Of a DNA stretch of 64,000 bases, positions 21,301 through 34,500 are shown piece after piece. The notes below the pieces were generated by a model that had not been told where the DNA came from, searched no databases, and worked only from the letters and a program-made list of their open reading frames with translations. Location of the stretch: assembly GCA_030248065.1 (NCBI GenBank), contig JASAMV010004059.1, positions 1-64,000 on the forward strand, written 5' to 3'. Each line of letters begins with the position of its first letter. Position 1 is the first letter of the stretch. The translations under genes and the position numbers were made by a program. This DNA is from Rhynchonema sp. JSB1_4. Lineage: Eukaryota; Nematoda; Chromadorea; Monhysterida; Xyalidae.

Positions 21301-24300
21301 TTCATGACACAGGCTATAAATGTCATACAATGGCAACGCGTGTGGTCTTGTGAAAATTGGATATTACCAAGTCAGCCTCCGATATAACCGAATATTGCTA
21401 ACTTTTCTCACGCGCCCAGGTGCTTTCGCACGCGCTCAACGTGATTTTTTACCAAATTTACGCATAGATTGGGATTTTGTAGATGTGACATCTCTCTGTC
21501 TCGGAAAAATTTTCGGCTATTTTGATCTCTATTTTCCGGGTCATTTCTTTTTTATTTCCCGCGAAAGTTTGTTACTATGCTCTTATAGCAGATCAAATTT
21601 TCGCTTTAGCGCTTGAAAAAGATGTGAGAAATGAATTTTCAAGAGCCAGTTTCCACCGAAATCGCCCTACGCTGGGTCTAAATACACTCAATCTGACAAT
21701 GTCATGTTTTCCATTGCGAGGTTTTATGTCCAGGAAATATACGACTTTGGTTGAATGAGGCTCACTGAGACTGGTTGGCGCATTAATCCGTGTTTTATGC
21801 GTTTTATGCGACTCTAACTTGGGGGAAACTTGTATTGGGTATTGTACGTATGTACAAGTTCCAACTTTCCTGGAATAAAGCCCAGAGAATGCCTCCTGTA
21901 CCCTCCATGGCGTCAGGCTTGATATATTCCAGCGACGTTTCATGATATTGCGTTTTTATCACACTACTTTATGTCCCAATCGTAAAAACAACGGTGCCAG
22001 AGAGAAAAGGTTTGCGACTGTGCTCCCGCAGGCATGGGAGTTTTTTTTGCCTTTTTACCTCTTGTTTGTGAACTTTTGCGTCTGTCCAGAAACTCCGTGA
22101 CTTCTTAGGTATATTTCACAGAACTGTTGCATGCGTTAAAAATAAAATAAGGATTGTAACAGCTGTTCGCTGAGCAGAACCGAACGTGGTTGCACTTTTT
22201 CAATTATTTTTTCACGTTCTAAAAACGCGTTTCAACCGAGAATTAACCAGCCTGTAGCCATGTTTCGCATATGTTGTACCTACACACAGTTGCACCTAGC
22301 ACGTTCCCTCAAAGTTAACTAACTTTAGTGTCGGCTTGGCCCGAACGTTGAAAGAGGTCCCTCTAGAATAGTTGCCGTTCTAAACATTGTTGGCCGCACC
22401 GTAACGCAATGTTTGTATTGTGCTCGACTTTGGCAAGGTATTGCAGCTTTCGAAGATGTCGTCAGTGATAATATAATACCACAACATCCACATTCTGTGC
22501 ATTTCACGCTAAAAATTTAGTCCAACTAACAAAAAACAACAAAGGGGACCTTTTTATGGTGTGCATCTGATACTGGATTTAAGACTCCGCCGTTCTGAAA
22601 TTTCGGGCGCCGATTATTCGACCAGCGATACTTCGTTTGAAATGATAAGCTCCGGCTCGGTGACAACTGTTTTGTATTCAAACTGAATCCTTGCTTTCTC
22701 TGTTTTGCCCCTTTATGCAAATGAAGACATCAAAACTGTTGCAATCCACAGAAACGTGTGTCTGCCTGTGTATCATTCTGTGATCGAGGGATAAGCGGAT
22801 TTCTGACCAAAATTACAGCCATTTTTTTGATAACTAAACCCTAAAGCGGCAAACGGCCCAAGCATAATGCTCGCAAACCCGCATATACCGCTCACTTTAG
22901 CGTGTGCTATTATTATATACTTTGGTATACACCGACAGGGCATAAAGTGCACAATATGGTTGAGGGCCTGGAGCGCATGCGCATTATGGTGTTAGTTTGA
23001 ATTTTGATGGATCACCTTTGCCATAAAGCGGCGCGCGCGTTCGTGACTACCGTTTTGTTTGGCTTTGTAAATTGTGCAAAAATACGTATGTTGGGTGCAC
23101 TTTTGTGTTCTGTGTGCATACCCTTCAGGACCCGACAACGACATAAAATATAGGTACATGTATACCTCCACAGCTGGTATAGTTTTGCTCTCAATTCTAT
23201 GCATGTATACAGCGCTACCATCACTGCTGGTGCGTGATATAGCCGTTATGTCATGTTTAGATGCGCTGGATGATACCAATATTTAGGAACCGGGTCTTTT
23301 CCAAACCGCTCATTTTGTGACCCAGACCCCAACACTCAGAATTTCTGCCGGTATGCACATCTTTGCATGTGCGCCATCGCTCCGTATATAGTACGTCAGT
23401 ATATGCCACAGATCCTTATTATCCAAAGCTCAAACCGCCTGAGATTTTCAAAACGAGACCCGCTTTCGTTCTGCTGTGGACAACTTAGCGTATTGTCCAA
23501 AGGGACCTTTTCGACAATAATACGAAGATGCTTTCAGGTCAGCCTGGGGTCGCCATGAAGAAATCACGGGCACAAAAGGAGAGCTTACGACAGCTTTCGC
23601 ATAGTGTGTTCGAGAGAGCGACATAGGATTGAGATTTTTTCTTCTTCCAAGGGATTTTGGTGCTGATTTTCTCTCCGCAGCCGACTTTATATTTTTGCCA
23701 CGGCAAGAACTTCTTGGCGCATCCGTTTTGCCAATGAGGCTTGAGTTTCGAGACCACACGCGGCTTTACGGGCACAGTCGAGTAGATTTGCGCGTCACTT
23801 TTGGGACACCATCATCTATTTGGCATATTGGGTACCATTTCTAGAGGATCAAAGCTCGAAAAACTCGATCTTTGGCCCGCCGCTCACGAGCGACAACTCG
23901 CACACTTTACAAAAACAAAACGCTTTAGCCAAGGTCCCCAACACAAAAATGTTGCGAAATGAACTTATTCGAGTAGATTTGCGGCTCACTTTTGGGAGCA
24001 TAAAAAGTCTCAAAAACAGTTTCAGCTGCTCTTTCATGCTGTGCTTTGTGCCCCATATATACACCGCAAAGGGCTCACAAGTGTGTGCGTGTGTGCATGA
24101 GCTTTGATCATGCCATCTGACTGGGATATTGTCTGATTGTCTGATCTTGGGTATATAGGGTTGTCTTGTCATTGTTTTAACTGCCGTGACCAAAAACACT
24201 TCTCCAAAAAGCCCAAAAACTGTACGAAACCTATCACTGAGACAATTCTGCGATTCGGCTCTGTCTCGCACCAGAACCACTACGTCTTGCGCGTGGGTCG

Positions 24301-25598
24301 GGTTGATTCTGCCGCTGAGATTATCGCTCCGCTAACTGTGTATTGTTTTGTTTGTTTGTTCATACGATAGTTCTTGTAGTTCCATACTTCTGTAGGCGAA
24401 GGAACTTCTTGTATGGTCATCTTATATTCAATGACTTGTTACTTGACTTTGTATGAACCTTATATTGGTCAGATGCTCAAGATCTTCCACGTTAAAGTTC
24501 TGTATCTTTTTAAATGTGCTTTCATTATCACGGCGAACTTAAAGTTTGATGAACCGAAGTCATATCAACCTGACAACATGAGGTACGGTGTAGATCGACG
24601 TATCATGACCACTCAGGCGGGCAGCGCGGGTCGATTAAATACCCACCTTTGTGGCCCAGTTGTCCTCATAAAACCAAATCTTTCAAATTGAAAGGCATCA
24701 AGTGCTTTTTTAGAGTCCCGGAACTTCCGAACACAGCAGCCTAAGCAGCGAAAAGTTGAACTGAACTAACATTTTGCAATTACGACTTTTATTGGCCCAT
24801 CTGATTGCGTGTTGCGCGGGTCTCTTGTTTTTTTTGAATCAGAGACTTAATCGCACTGCGCTTGTTTTTTTCTGGATTAGCTCGTTTTCGCGGACCAACT
24901 TTATCGAAGCTCATTCCTGAAGCGGACGATTTCATTTGAAATGCCCGGTGCGTATATTCAAAATGGAACATAATGTGGTAGAGAGTAGTTTCAACCTCAG
25001 TGTCCCATGTTCAGTGAGTCTCTGCAGCTAAACAGAAAAAATTGTGTGTCCTAAAATTCGATAGTAATTTTCTGGTAGTTTGTCTGTAACTCGCAAAACA
25101 AAACCAAAAAGGCTCTCTCTTGGTGCCTTTTTTACGCACTTGCTTCTTGTTCTTTTTCGAAACTCGTGTGCTGCTAATGACGTCGCGGATTCTTGCCTGG
25201 TCCCATGGGTTGCCAGTTTCATTGGGTCCCGCTTTTCAGCAAATGTTTATTTTTTCCTGCTCTGTGCATTTTAGATTTGCTGCGATCGTTGTGTGCCTCA
25301 TAAACAGAACAAACACTTTCTGTCGGGTTTTCTGTAATTACTTTTCGTATTCTCTCGAGCTTTTCGAAGAGTCGCACATAGAGAACGGGAGAACTCTGAG
25401 ACAAGGGAACTGGCGTCATAGGAGGTGTCAGCCATGATCTTTAGATCTTGGCGTTTTACTAATATCAATATCACTAATGATCTTTCGGTTTCGAAAAAAC
25501 ATCAAATGTGGAAATACTTTCTACTTTCAGTCGAATCTCGAAGGGACCCCGTTTGTACATGTCTATACTTTCATTTCAGAAAACCATATTGTCAAATT
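18330..25598. other. Long gene-poor stretch
   Basis: Seven kilobases without a convincing gene. One possible Ser/Gln-rich exon lies near 20738-20826 (frame reading SRPGPGVPDSSISSQ after a TTTTAG acceptor), which could be a 5' exon of the membrane protein gene that begins at 25.6 kb. The rest shows no splice-phased coding sequence and no clear transposon ends. It may be the upstream region or a large 5' intron of that gene. Confidence 0.4.
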
Positions 25599-28500
25599 AT
25601 GCCTCGCGTACGTTTGCAAGTCACTGACCACCCAGCGCCGGTAGTGGCCAGCGAGAATATGGTTGACAAAACGATGCTAGCTGCCGAACGACCGACACAA
25701 AGTCAACAAATAACTGTGATACAAGCCGGTGGACAGCCGACAGACAATGTACCATATTCTGTCCAGTTTGCCCCAGATGATACGGACATAAAGCACATTG
25801 TTGAATCCGCTAATCAAAACGGTACGAACTCGTCGAAAGGTCAAGGTGCAACAACGCTGACCTTGTTTTCAGAAGGTGAGTGAGTGCTATAATCTGTTAC
25901 TAGGAACATATCCTGGTTCATAAGCTGGCAGTCAAACGAACCTTTATGGTACGGCTATATGTATTTATTTCGCGAAACTGAAGGAACGGGTGGAGGAACG
26001 ATTGCCACGAAGCCTTGACTAACTTGGGACCTGAAGCGTTGACAGCCTTGTTTCACACAAGGCGCAAATGCAACCAATAGGTTATTCACTGCAAACGGTT
26101 GCATCAAAACACGAGTTCCTCCACCGACTTCAGTGCAAAGAAAGGGGAGAAACATCCGTAGGGCTTCAGCCGCACATGTTCAGTGAGAAACAATTCGTGG
26201 ACAATTATACATTGTTACTTGCTGCTATGCACTGCTGATGATTAAGTCAGGCAAACACAAAAAACAACGCTTCAACAGAAGCGATCGGCGCGCATTTGAG
26301 AACTTGTTGCGTGTTGGCGCAGCAGCAGTGCCCCCCCAATGAACTTGCGGACGTGTCAATTAGGGTTCCTGTCAATTTGAATTCGGGTTACTTCACCGCG
26401 AATTCATTGCATATGGCGGGCATGTTACATTCTAGGATATCATATGCCCCGTGCATACATGGCGGAATGTGGACACATCTAACATGCATTACATAATGTG
26501 CAAACCTGATCTAACAATGTAAGCCCGAAGGAAAAGCCGTGTTCCCCCATTGCACGGCACTTTCGTGTGGGACGATAAGCTTTATTTTATGGGACACGGT
26601 TCTCTCTGTTTGTCTGCGACATTTTAGCGAGCTCCCATTTGACTGCTGATGCTCTTCTGGGTTTTGATCGACCGGCCTGATAAAACTAGAGTTTCTTGGG
26701 TCCCCCTCTCTTTTCTCAACGGTTTTCTGCATACGGGCCATTTTCACTCCCGCTCATTTGTGGAGTGTTTTTTTTTACAAATTGTTAGTATTTGCACACA
26801 GATTTTCATCAGTAAACCCTTCGCCTCAAATGATGACCAACTCCATTTTTCATCAACGCATGTCAACAACTGCCAAACGCTCAAGAAAGTGTTCCTTGCA
26901 TAAATGGATGTATTATAAGCATAGCTTTAGCCAGGTAAACAGTTGACGAGCTTGCAGGACCCAAAAGTCTCTTGGAACCACGTTTACATCATTCGCGACT
27001 CAATGTCTCTGTTTGAGCCCCTTGTCAAACATGTCTGTCATGTTTCTTTGCGGCCGAATGCTCGATTTTGTTCGTTGCTCCTCGATATCAGGACACTGTT
27101 TTTGTGGTTTCGTCGGGTGATGCGTAAAGGACCCGGCCCGGTTCTTTTAGCCTTTCCTGTTTGTCATTCAAGCACGGTACTATTAACTCGGTGCTTATTC
27201 TGTTCTTTGTATGTATTGGTATATTTAGGTAACCGGACTATTGAGTAGGGCCAGTCTGAGTAGGATCACTTTTAGCAATGAAAGAATAAGCAGGGTCCAA
27301 AACACTAGACATTTGACGTTTGTTGTCTTATGTGCATAATTACATGTAGGTTTGCGCTTGGGCAATTTTGTGTCAGGGTGCGCAGCATGCATGCGACCTA
27401 GCCGCTTTTCAGATTAGGTATGCTTCCTCTTGAACTTTGCTGCTCTTTGTGCAAAGTGGTCTTGCTCAAACTGGCTTGTGCTCAATTGTCGACTACAAAC
27501 GCCAACTTGATACTGTACCTGCTTTCTTTCGCAAATCTTGTTCATTTCATGGTTGGAAATGGGCATTCGTCGGCTTCGACTACATACTCCAAGTCCAAGT
27601 GGTGGACGTTTACGTTTTCCTTGGTTCATTTCCGCTTTTTGCAACAGTTGCGGAAGTATGTTGATGCATGCAGTATATGGCGCATCAAGTCTACGTCAAG
27701 CACCTCTGAAGGTTTCGACCCAAACGTGCATGGGGATTTGTTTGCTTGTTTGTGCGTGTCGCGAAACGTTGCTTTTCCTTCAAGTGCATGTGTCTTCCAA
27801 ATACCAGAGTCATACCAGAATCAAGGAGCTTGTGCCTGTGCGTTTGCGTAATAAACATGGGTCCTGATATTTTGCGAACTCGGTAGAAAACAGTGCTGAC
27901 GAGCTACACAAATTTTTAGTTCCCAATATCTTTATATACCTCACCAAACCCTGTTCCCAGTGCCACTGCGAACCAAAGAGCACGCATGCCATGCATTCCA
28001 CGGACTGCATGCGTAATGCTGTCCCCCCAAATACTCTGTGTCAACTGAAGCGCACAAAAAGCCTTTGAGTCCAAAACCGTTTTCCCTGTGCAGCATGTAT
28101 CGTTTTGGGCAGACTTCTTTTGTAGACAGTGAGCTTAACGAAAAGAGAGCTGGGGCATTTTTTCCAGCTTTTTGCCGATTTACGCAGTTTCTTGTGACCT
28201 CAAGGTAAAGACGCCCGCTTGTTTTCTAAAATTACTTCAGAATTCTCCACCCAACCGACTGTCCATAGTGGAAATGCCGCTCTCTCGTCGCTCCGGTGGT
28301 GTTATTTATTGTTTCGGGAAATTTATATGACAACAACGGAGCATGCTGCGGTTTTTCTGGGGTCCAAATATTGTTCCTCCAGTGAGGCTGTCTTCCCGAT
28401 TCTGCAGAAGTGCTACCCCATACCAAAATTACCCAAAAAAACAGCGGCTAGGACACGCATGCGTTTCTGGTTCCGCCCGACAAACAAACCGAGCACGAAA

Positions 28501-31500
28501 CATAAGCGAAATGGGCAAAGAACATGCGGTTAATCGTTCAAACTTGACTTATATGTCATGTAATACGCTTCCCGAATGCATGGGTAGTTTATCTAGTTGT
28601 TTTTTCGTCTCTAAGTTTTGCCGGCCTGCCGTTCTAGCTGTTTTTTTTCATGAGGCAGTGCTACTTCTTGGTCCGACTGAATGGTTAGGACGAGGGTTAT
28701 TTAAGCCACAGCATTCCAGCAGCTATACCAGCAACTACATATTTCACACTTTTGGTCTCGGTTTCAGTTTTTTTTTATATTAACGTTCTCCAAAACAACG
28801 AAAAAGCATGCAATCATTGTACGCCGCCACGAGGTCCTTAAAAACAGTTTCTTGTTAAGTTAAGAAGTGTGCCTTTGCCTTATACCACCACAGTCCATAC
28901 GGCGGTTGTTGCTTGGAATTTTGTTGTTGTTTTGAAAAATCTAAACGGACAGGACCTAAACATGCAAGCCAGGGAATTTCCCGGTTCAGGTACATAACAC
29001 CCATTATGTTCATCAAATCATCACTAATTTCATGTATAAGCACACGTGCATCACACTGCATGTTCATGAACACAACTTGAAGCTTTCAATTAGCCATTCG
29101 TGATCAGTATAAATAGCTTGTTGTTGCCCGTGTCCCGTGTGACTAAATCAGTATTCACGTCTAACTGAGCGCATAATATATCGGCTCATTATCCTACGAT
29201 GTTGTTACTGCATATTAAAGGATATGAATGTTTTGCTCGTTCTTGTTTATTCAGCAAACAAAACGATGCCCTTCGTTTGTATGAGCTTGGAACAACCGTG
29301 TTTAATGAGTTACACCGTCTTGCAATGTCAAGAATTCCTCTAAGAGCTTTATTCGTTTATTCGTTTTAAGCGCTGTCGGCCTGTGCTTTTATAAAGTTTA
29401 TTTTGCCTGCTTTTTGCATGTCAATTTTTTTCATTTCAAATGTACAGTATAGGTTATGCCACTGCTGAACAAATTCGTAGCGCGGCCCTACCTGAAATCA
29501 ATTTTGGAACTACACTATTTTAAAATGCAGTTGTTTTTGCCCATATCATCTTTAGCTCGAATAACCCCAGCATCCATAATTCTACAATTATACGCCTAAG
29601 AGGATCGCCCGCACAAAAATAACAGTGTAACCCGATAGCTCACACACGACGTTTTCATGTTTTGATTGGTCCATTTCAGGACTGCCTATTAGGCCCATCT
29701 TGTAGCACTCCGAATCAACATGAATTTTCGTACCCAACACTTGTATCTCCAAGTATGCATGCGCATACCCATTTATTGGTATGTGTGTTCTGGCCGGCTG
29801 GAAAGGGGAATTTGCATTTTAATCCCGGAAAACACGACGAGAAAACCATAAAAACTCTGCCAAACCGCCGATGCATCATGCGGGCGGTGCTGCACGGCAA
29901 TCAAGCGTCCAACGTTTTTTCATGCCTGGGAGTGTTCAAAGCCCCCGCTTGGAAATTGCACCTCTCTTCCACCTCACTTGGATTATAGTTTTCACTCGTT
30001 CTTTATATGACCACAAGTGTGTATTGGTAACGAGGTGCCATGCTTGGTTGTTGGAGTAGGTGTTATGTTTTAGCGCGCATGGTTCCCCACCATGCCCACC
30101 ACGCTCAAAAGTGTATGAGCATGCTCCATCTTCCTTATTCCTATTGTAATGACCATATTCGCCTTGTAACCTGTTCAAAACCGGTCCACCTCAACGGTGG
30201 AGTGCTGTTTAAATCCAGCTTTGACATCCTTGCTGTCTTCACAATCTGTTAGCATACATCTTCATTGCCCCGTTTAAGCAATAAAGTTAATGTTCCTGAA
30301 AAGTCCGTAGAGAAAGTCCTTTCGAGCAAATATGATGTCATAACCTCTGGGGTTAAAAAAGAAAGCACCGGTTTTTTTGAGCTCCAACTTTGTCCCACAT
30401 TTGTCGCATCATTTCAGATTCCTGGCTTTACACGCATCGTTGGTCTCTGACCATTGTGACCACGTGCATCCTCCTATTCCTGCTCATTCTTCTCTGCTGC
30501 TGCATCATGTATCGAATACGTCGCGCTCTGCATCGTTGGAAAAGACGATCGCTCCAGCTGGAGCACGATCAGTTCGGCTGTGAGGATGAAGAGGTGAACA
30601 CTGAAGTGTTTGGTACTTTCGTTGATGGTATTCGTTTGAAGCTCGAAAACAAATCGCAGAACGACTCAAACATGTACAATCGAACTTGGAGCAACAAAAT
30701 AGAAATAACGTGGCTCCCATATTCCTGGCAGCGACGTCTGAAGAACCCGTTGATTTTTAACCAACGATAAATTTGCAAGCACTTTTTGCGCATAATATTG
30801 CGATTACAGATCGGTTCCCCTCGCCTGGATGGTACAGGAACAGACGGTGCTGAATCGGTCCAGAACAAACAGGGCCAGCAGTTCAACTGCTCCACACCAA
30901 ACGGGGCGTCAAATGGCAACGGCAGTGACTCGTCGAAAATGGCTGTGAATAAGGTTTGGGTGACAATTCAATCTTGGTTCAAACCAATATTCGATCTTCA
31001 AGTCCAGATGTTCGAAAGATGATATATTTAAATAAATTAAAATTAAATTAAAATTCTCGAAATTCTCTGCAGCGTAACCTGCTCACTCGTATGATAGCTC
31101 GTTTGGACGAGTTTGACTCGTTGACTCCGCTGATGGTCACGCCCGGCTCGATTAGTGACGATGAACCTTTGGTGGTGCAAAATGGTACGTTGAATTTTCT
31201 CTTTCTTTATTTTTTCACGAGAATAATATATTCTTCCCTTTCTCCGTCAGGCAATCCCCGCAACGGGCACGCCGCCAATGTGGCGACGGCGGCGCTCAAA
31301 GCTCAACTGGCGTTCCAGCGGAGTCTCCAGTCGAAGGAGTCCCCGCCGGCGCCGCGGCGTTCCCCGGCGGGCAAGACACTCGTCATGCCGTTGACCAGAG
31401 GCGGTGAGTCGTTGTGGAGTTGGTGTCTCAAAGATTTCCGGAAACATCACAAATACTTTCTATCTCGTTCCAAAAATCGCAGCCCGTCCGCCGGCGCTGT

Positions 31501-34500
31501 TCCAATTCCAAACTCCTCCGCTTCGGCCAATTCCGGCCAGCGCCCCATCCCAGTCCTACCAATACATAGCCACCAATACGCATGTATTGAAAAGCATCAG
31601 CACGATACCGGAATGTACGGAGGAAACCACTGTCAGTTTGCACGTCGACACCATCAGTACGGAATTGGACGACTCCGGTCGGTTCGATTGATCATTAAAA
31701 TTGTTTTTTTTAATTTTTGCTTTTTTCAAATTTAAAATTGTATTTGCATGTGGTCGTGGATAAAAAAGTCCTGTTTCAGGCCGCCTTCCCTTGCCATTGC
31801 CCCGTCCGAGCCTGACGATCAGAAATCGGGCCGTAACAGAATCGTTCGAATTTGATGGGAACAGGGTGAGCTCTCCTCCTTTTTCTCCAAAGAGGTTATT
31901 GTAATTTTGCGTTGCGCCGCTACCGTTTTTGTGGCATGACATAAACTTGCTCTTTTCTGCCTCAAGCTTTGCCTTCCTGATTAGTTTCTTAATGACGTAC
32001 AGTATGTATGTTTCCAATATCCTTTAGAAGGAAACGGGCCAAAAACCGTGCGCAATCCCTCATTAGGTGTACATGCCTACCACGGCATGCACGGGCAAAA
32101 TAAACAAAGATATAGGCAAGCCACACAGCGCGTCTATGTACGCTGGTTTTCAAGCTCATCGCGGTAACCCGAGCTGTATCTGCGGTGCCTAAAAGCAAAA
32201 TTTCGCTTGGTTCCCTTTTGTATGAGCCGAAAAATTTCAACGCCGTAAACCACCCTGCGTGAATGCCAGCATGCCAACATATGTACAGTATCAAGAAAAG
32301 GGTCATTTTCAAGCAGTGAGGTATACCATACGGCATGGCAATGGAGTGTTTTCTGCCGATACCCGATAAAGGCAATATTTCAAGTGGTATTGGTCTCACG
32401 CTAACAGGGCTCGACCATTATGTTAGCGCCAGCTACACAGAAGCACATGCATGGTCTTGCACAGAACAACATAAAAACACAAAGCACATTTTTTTGGTTC
32501 TGAGAGGACTCTCTGTTGGGAAGGTTCTTTTCAGTATGTGTTCTGTAAATGTTGCGTGGTCAGAGGGGACCTAAATGAGTGTTTGGTTCGCTTGTGACAT
32601 ATTTTGGCTTTACCAGTTTGTCATGTTAGTCAAACTATCTCTCTCTTGTCATTTTGGCACGCCGCTGCACGATACATACGGTGCATCATGCGTGTTCTCT
32701 ACGTTTTGGGTTTCATTGGAGAAAAACCAACGTTATGCTGCGAGTGCTTGGCATCTGATCATATCTCTATTGCTCGAAAAGCCAGACGTTTTGTTATTGA
32801 AGTCCAGCTGCGCAAATTTCAGTCTGCGCCCATATTGTGAACGCCGCAATCTCTTGCGGTCTGCCTTGTTTGCAATTTTTTGCGTATAGTTTTCAATTTC
32901 AGCTCAACGAACAAAGCTCAAAAGCTATCGGTTCTCCAAACGGTGTCTTCGATATTGCTGGCAAGACCAGTGGTAAGTTATCTGCACATTGTTTGCGCGG
33001 TTTGCTGTGTGGCTGTGCTGCGCTTGAACAAAGCGAGGTTTAATCAAAGGTTGTGGTGCTTGTGGCGTTGATCACGCGTTGGTGTTTTGGCGTCTGCAGA
33101 TCCGTGCGCTTCGTCCCCGACGATGGCTCCCGTCGCAAACCAATGGTTAGACGGCAGAAGCCCCGAAACCCGCCAGTGATCAACGCGTTGTGCGTGCCAC
33201 AAGCACCACAACCTTCGAAAACTTTAAATTTTGGAAGACATTTTAACCGACCTAGTGGTTGCCATGCTCTTTCCTGTTCAGATGTCTAATTTCAAACTGA
33301 AACCGGAGGAGAACCGTAAAACACCATTCGAAGTATAGATCTCCCCCAGCTAATATATACGTACATGTACAGAGCTATCCACCTGCTAGTTCTAATCCCC
33401 AGCTTTACTAATCGTCGCGGCAACACTTTTCCAATCAAATTATGATGATCGTACTACATAGGTATGTATGCTTGCAAAACGCTCGTGGTTGCAGAATATG
33501 CTTCTTCCATAGAAATAAATTTATAGAAAACAATGTTGTCCGCTTCAATATCCTGTACATTTGACTCATCTTGCAAGAAAACCCAAGCTCTATAAAACTA
33601 TAAAACCCACCCATCAGAAACGCCGTCACCACCAGATGTTTCACTTTGTGCCGAACTCCGTCCACTAGCGCGTACGGCCAATCAGCTGCAACCGCCCAGC
33701 CAATCACCGTTCAGCACCGATGCCGGCGTGACGTCATCAACGTCAAGCTCCTCCCTCGGCGCCGCCTCCACGTCCCGTCCCAGTCACGTGACCTCCAGCC
33801 TTGAATCGATGGCTTCCAGCCCAACCAGCTCGAGGTTGGAAGAGATACAGCATGCCTTTTTGGCAAGATGCCAACTGATCCCGTCTAGTCTCTCTTGCAA
33901 TTCGAATGTTTCAGCGAAAGTCAAGGCGCCGGTGACACGACGGGCAGTATGGGTGACGTGAGTGATAGTGTGTATGTGGGTGAAGACGGGATGCAACACC
34001 ACGCGAAGGGTCGATCGTACTACATTGATGCTGGTTCGGCGGACTTGTTATTAATTTTACTTTTCAAAAAGAATATGTCAATGTTCATTTGTTTGACGGT
34101 TTCTCATGCTTCCGTATACCCAGTGAACGTGACTGGGTATACATGTTTCAAAATACATCTTGAAGAACAAGGATGTACTGTGGATGTATGTATTCAATGA
34201 TAACCTGCCATCACAACAACCAATTCAAAATCAATACGCTATGTGCATACAGTATATATGCTCTGACAATACTCTTGGAAGAAAGTTTTCAAACGCGTTG
34301 CCTGATCTGCTAAGCGCATTATGCATGTGTCAGCAGCTGCGGTCACGTGACTGCCAGCCACTCAACACACAAGTCTAAAGTAGTGATTTGCGAAATCCTA
34401 CGAAACTCAGCTGGCTGCGCGAGCTACCTACGTGCGCTTTACGGATCAGGCAACGCGTTTGAAAAGTTTCTCCCAAAAGTATTGTCTGAGTATATGTTCA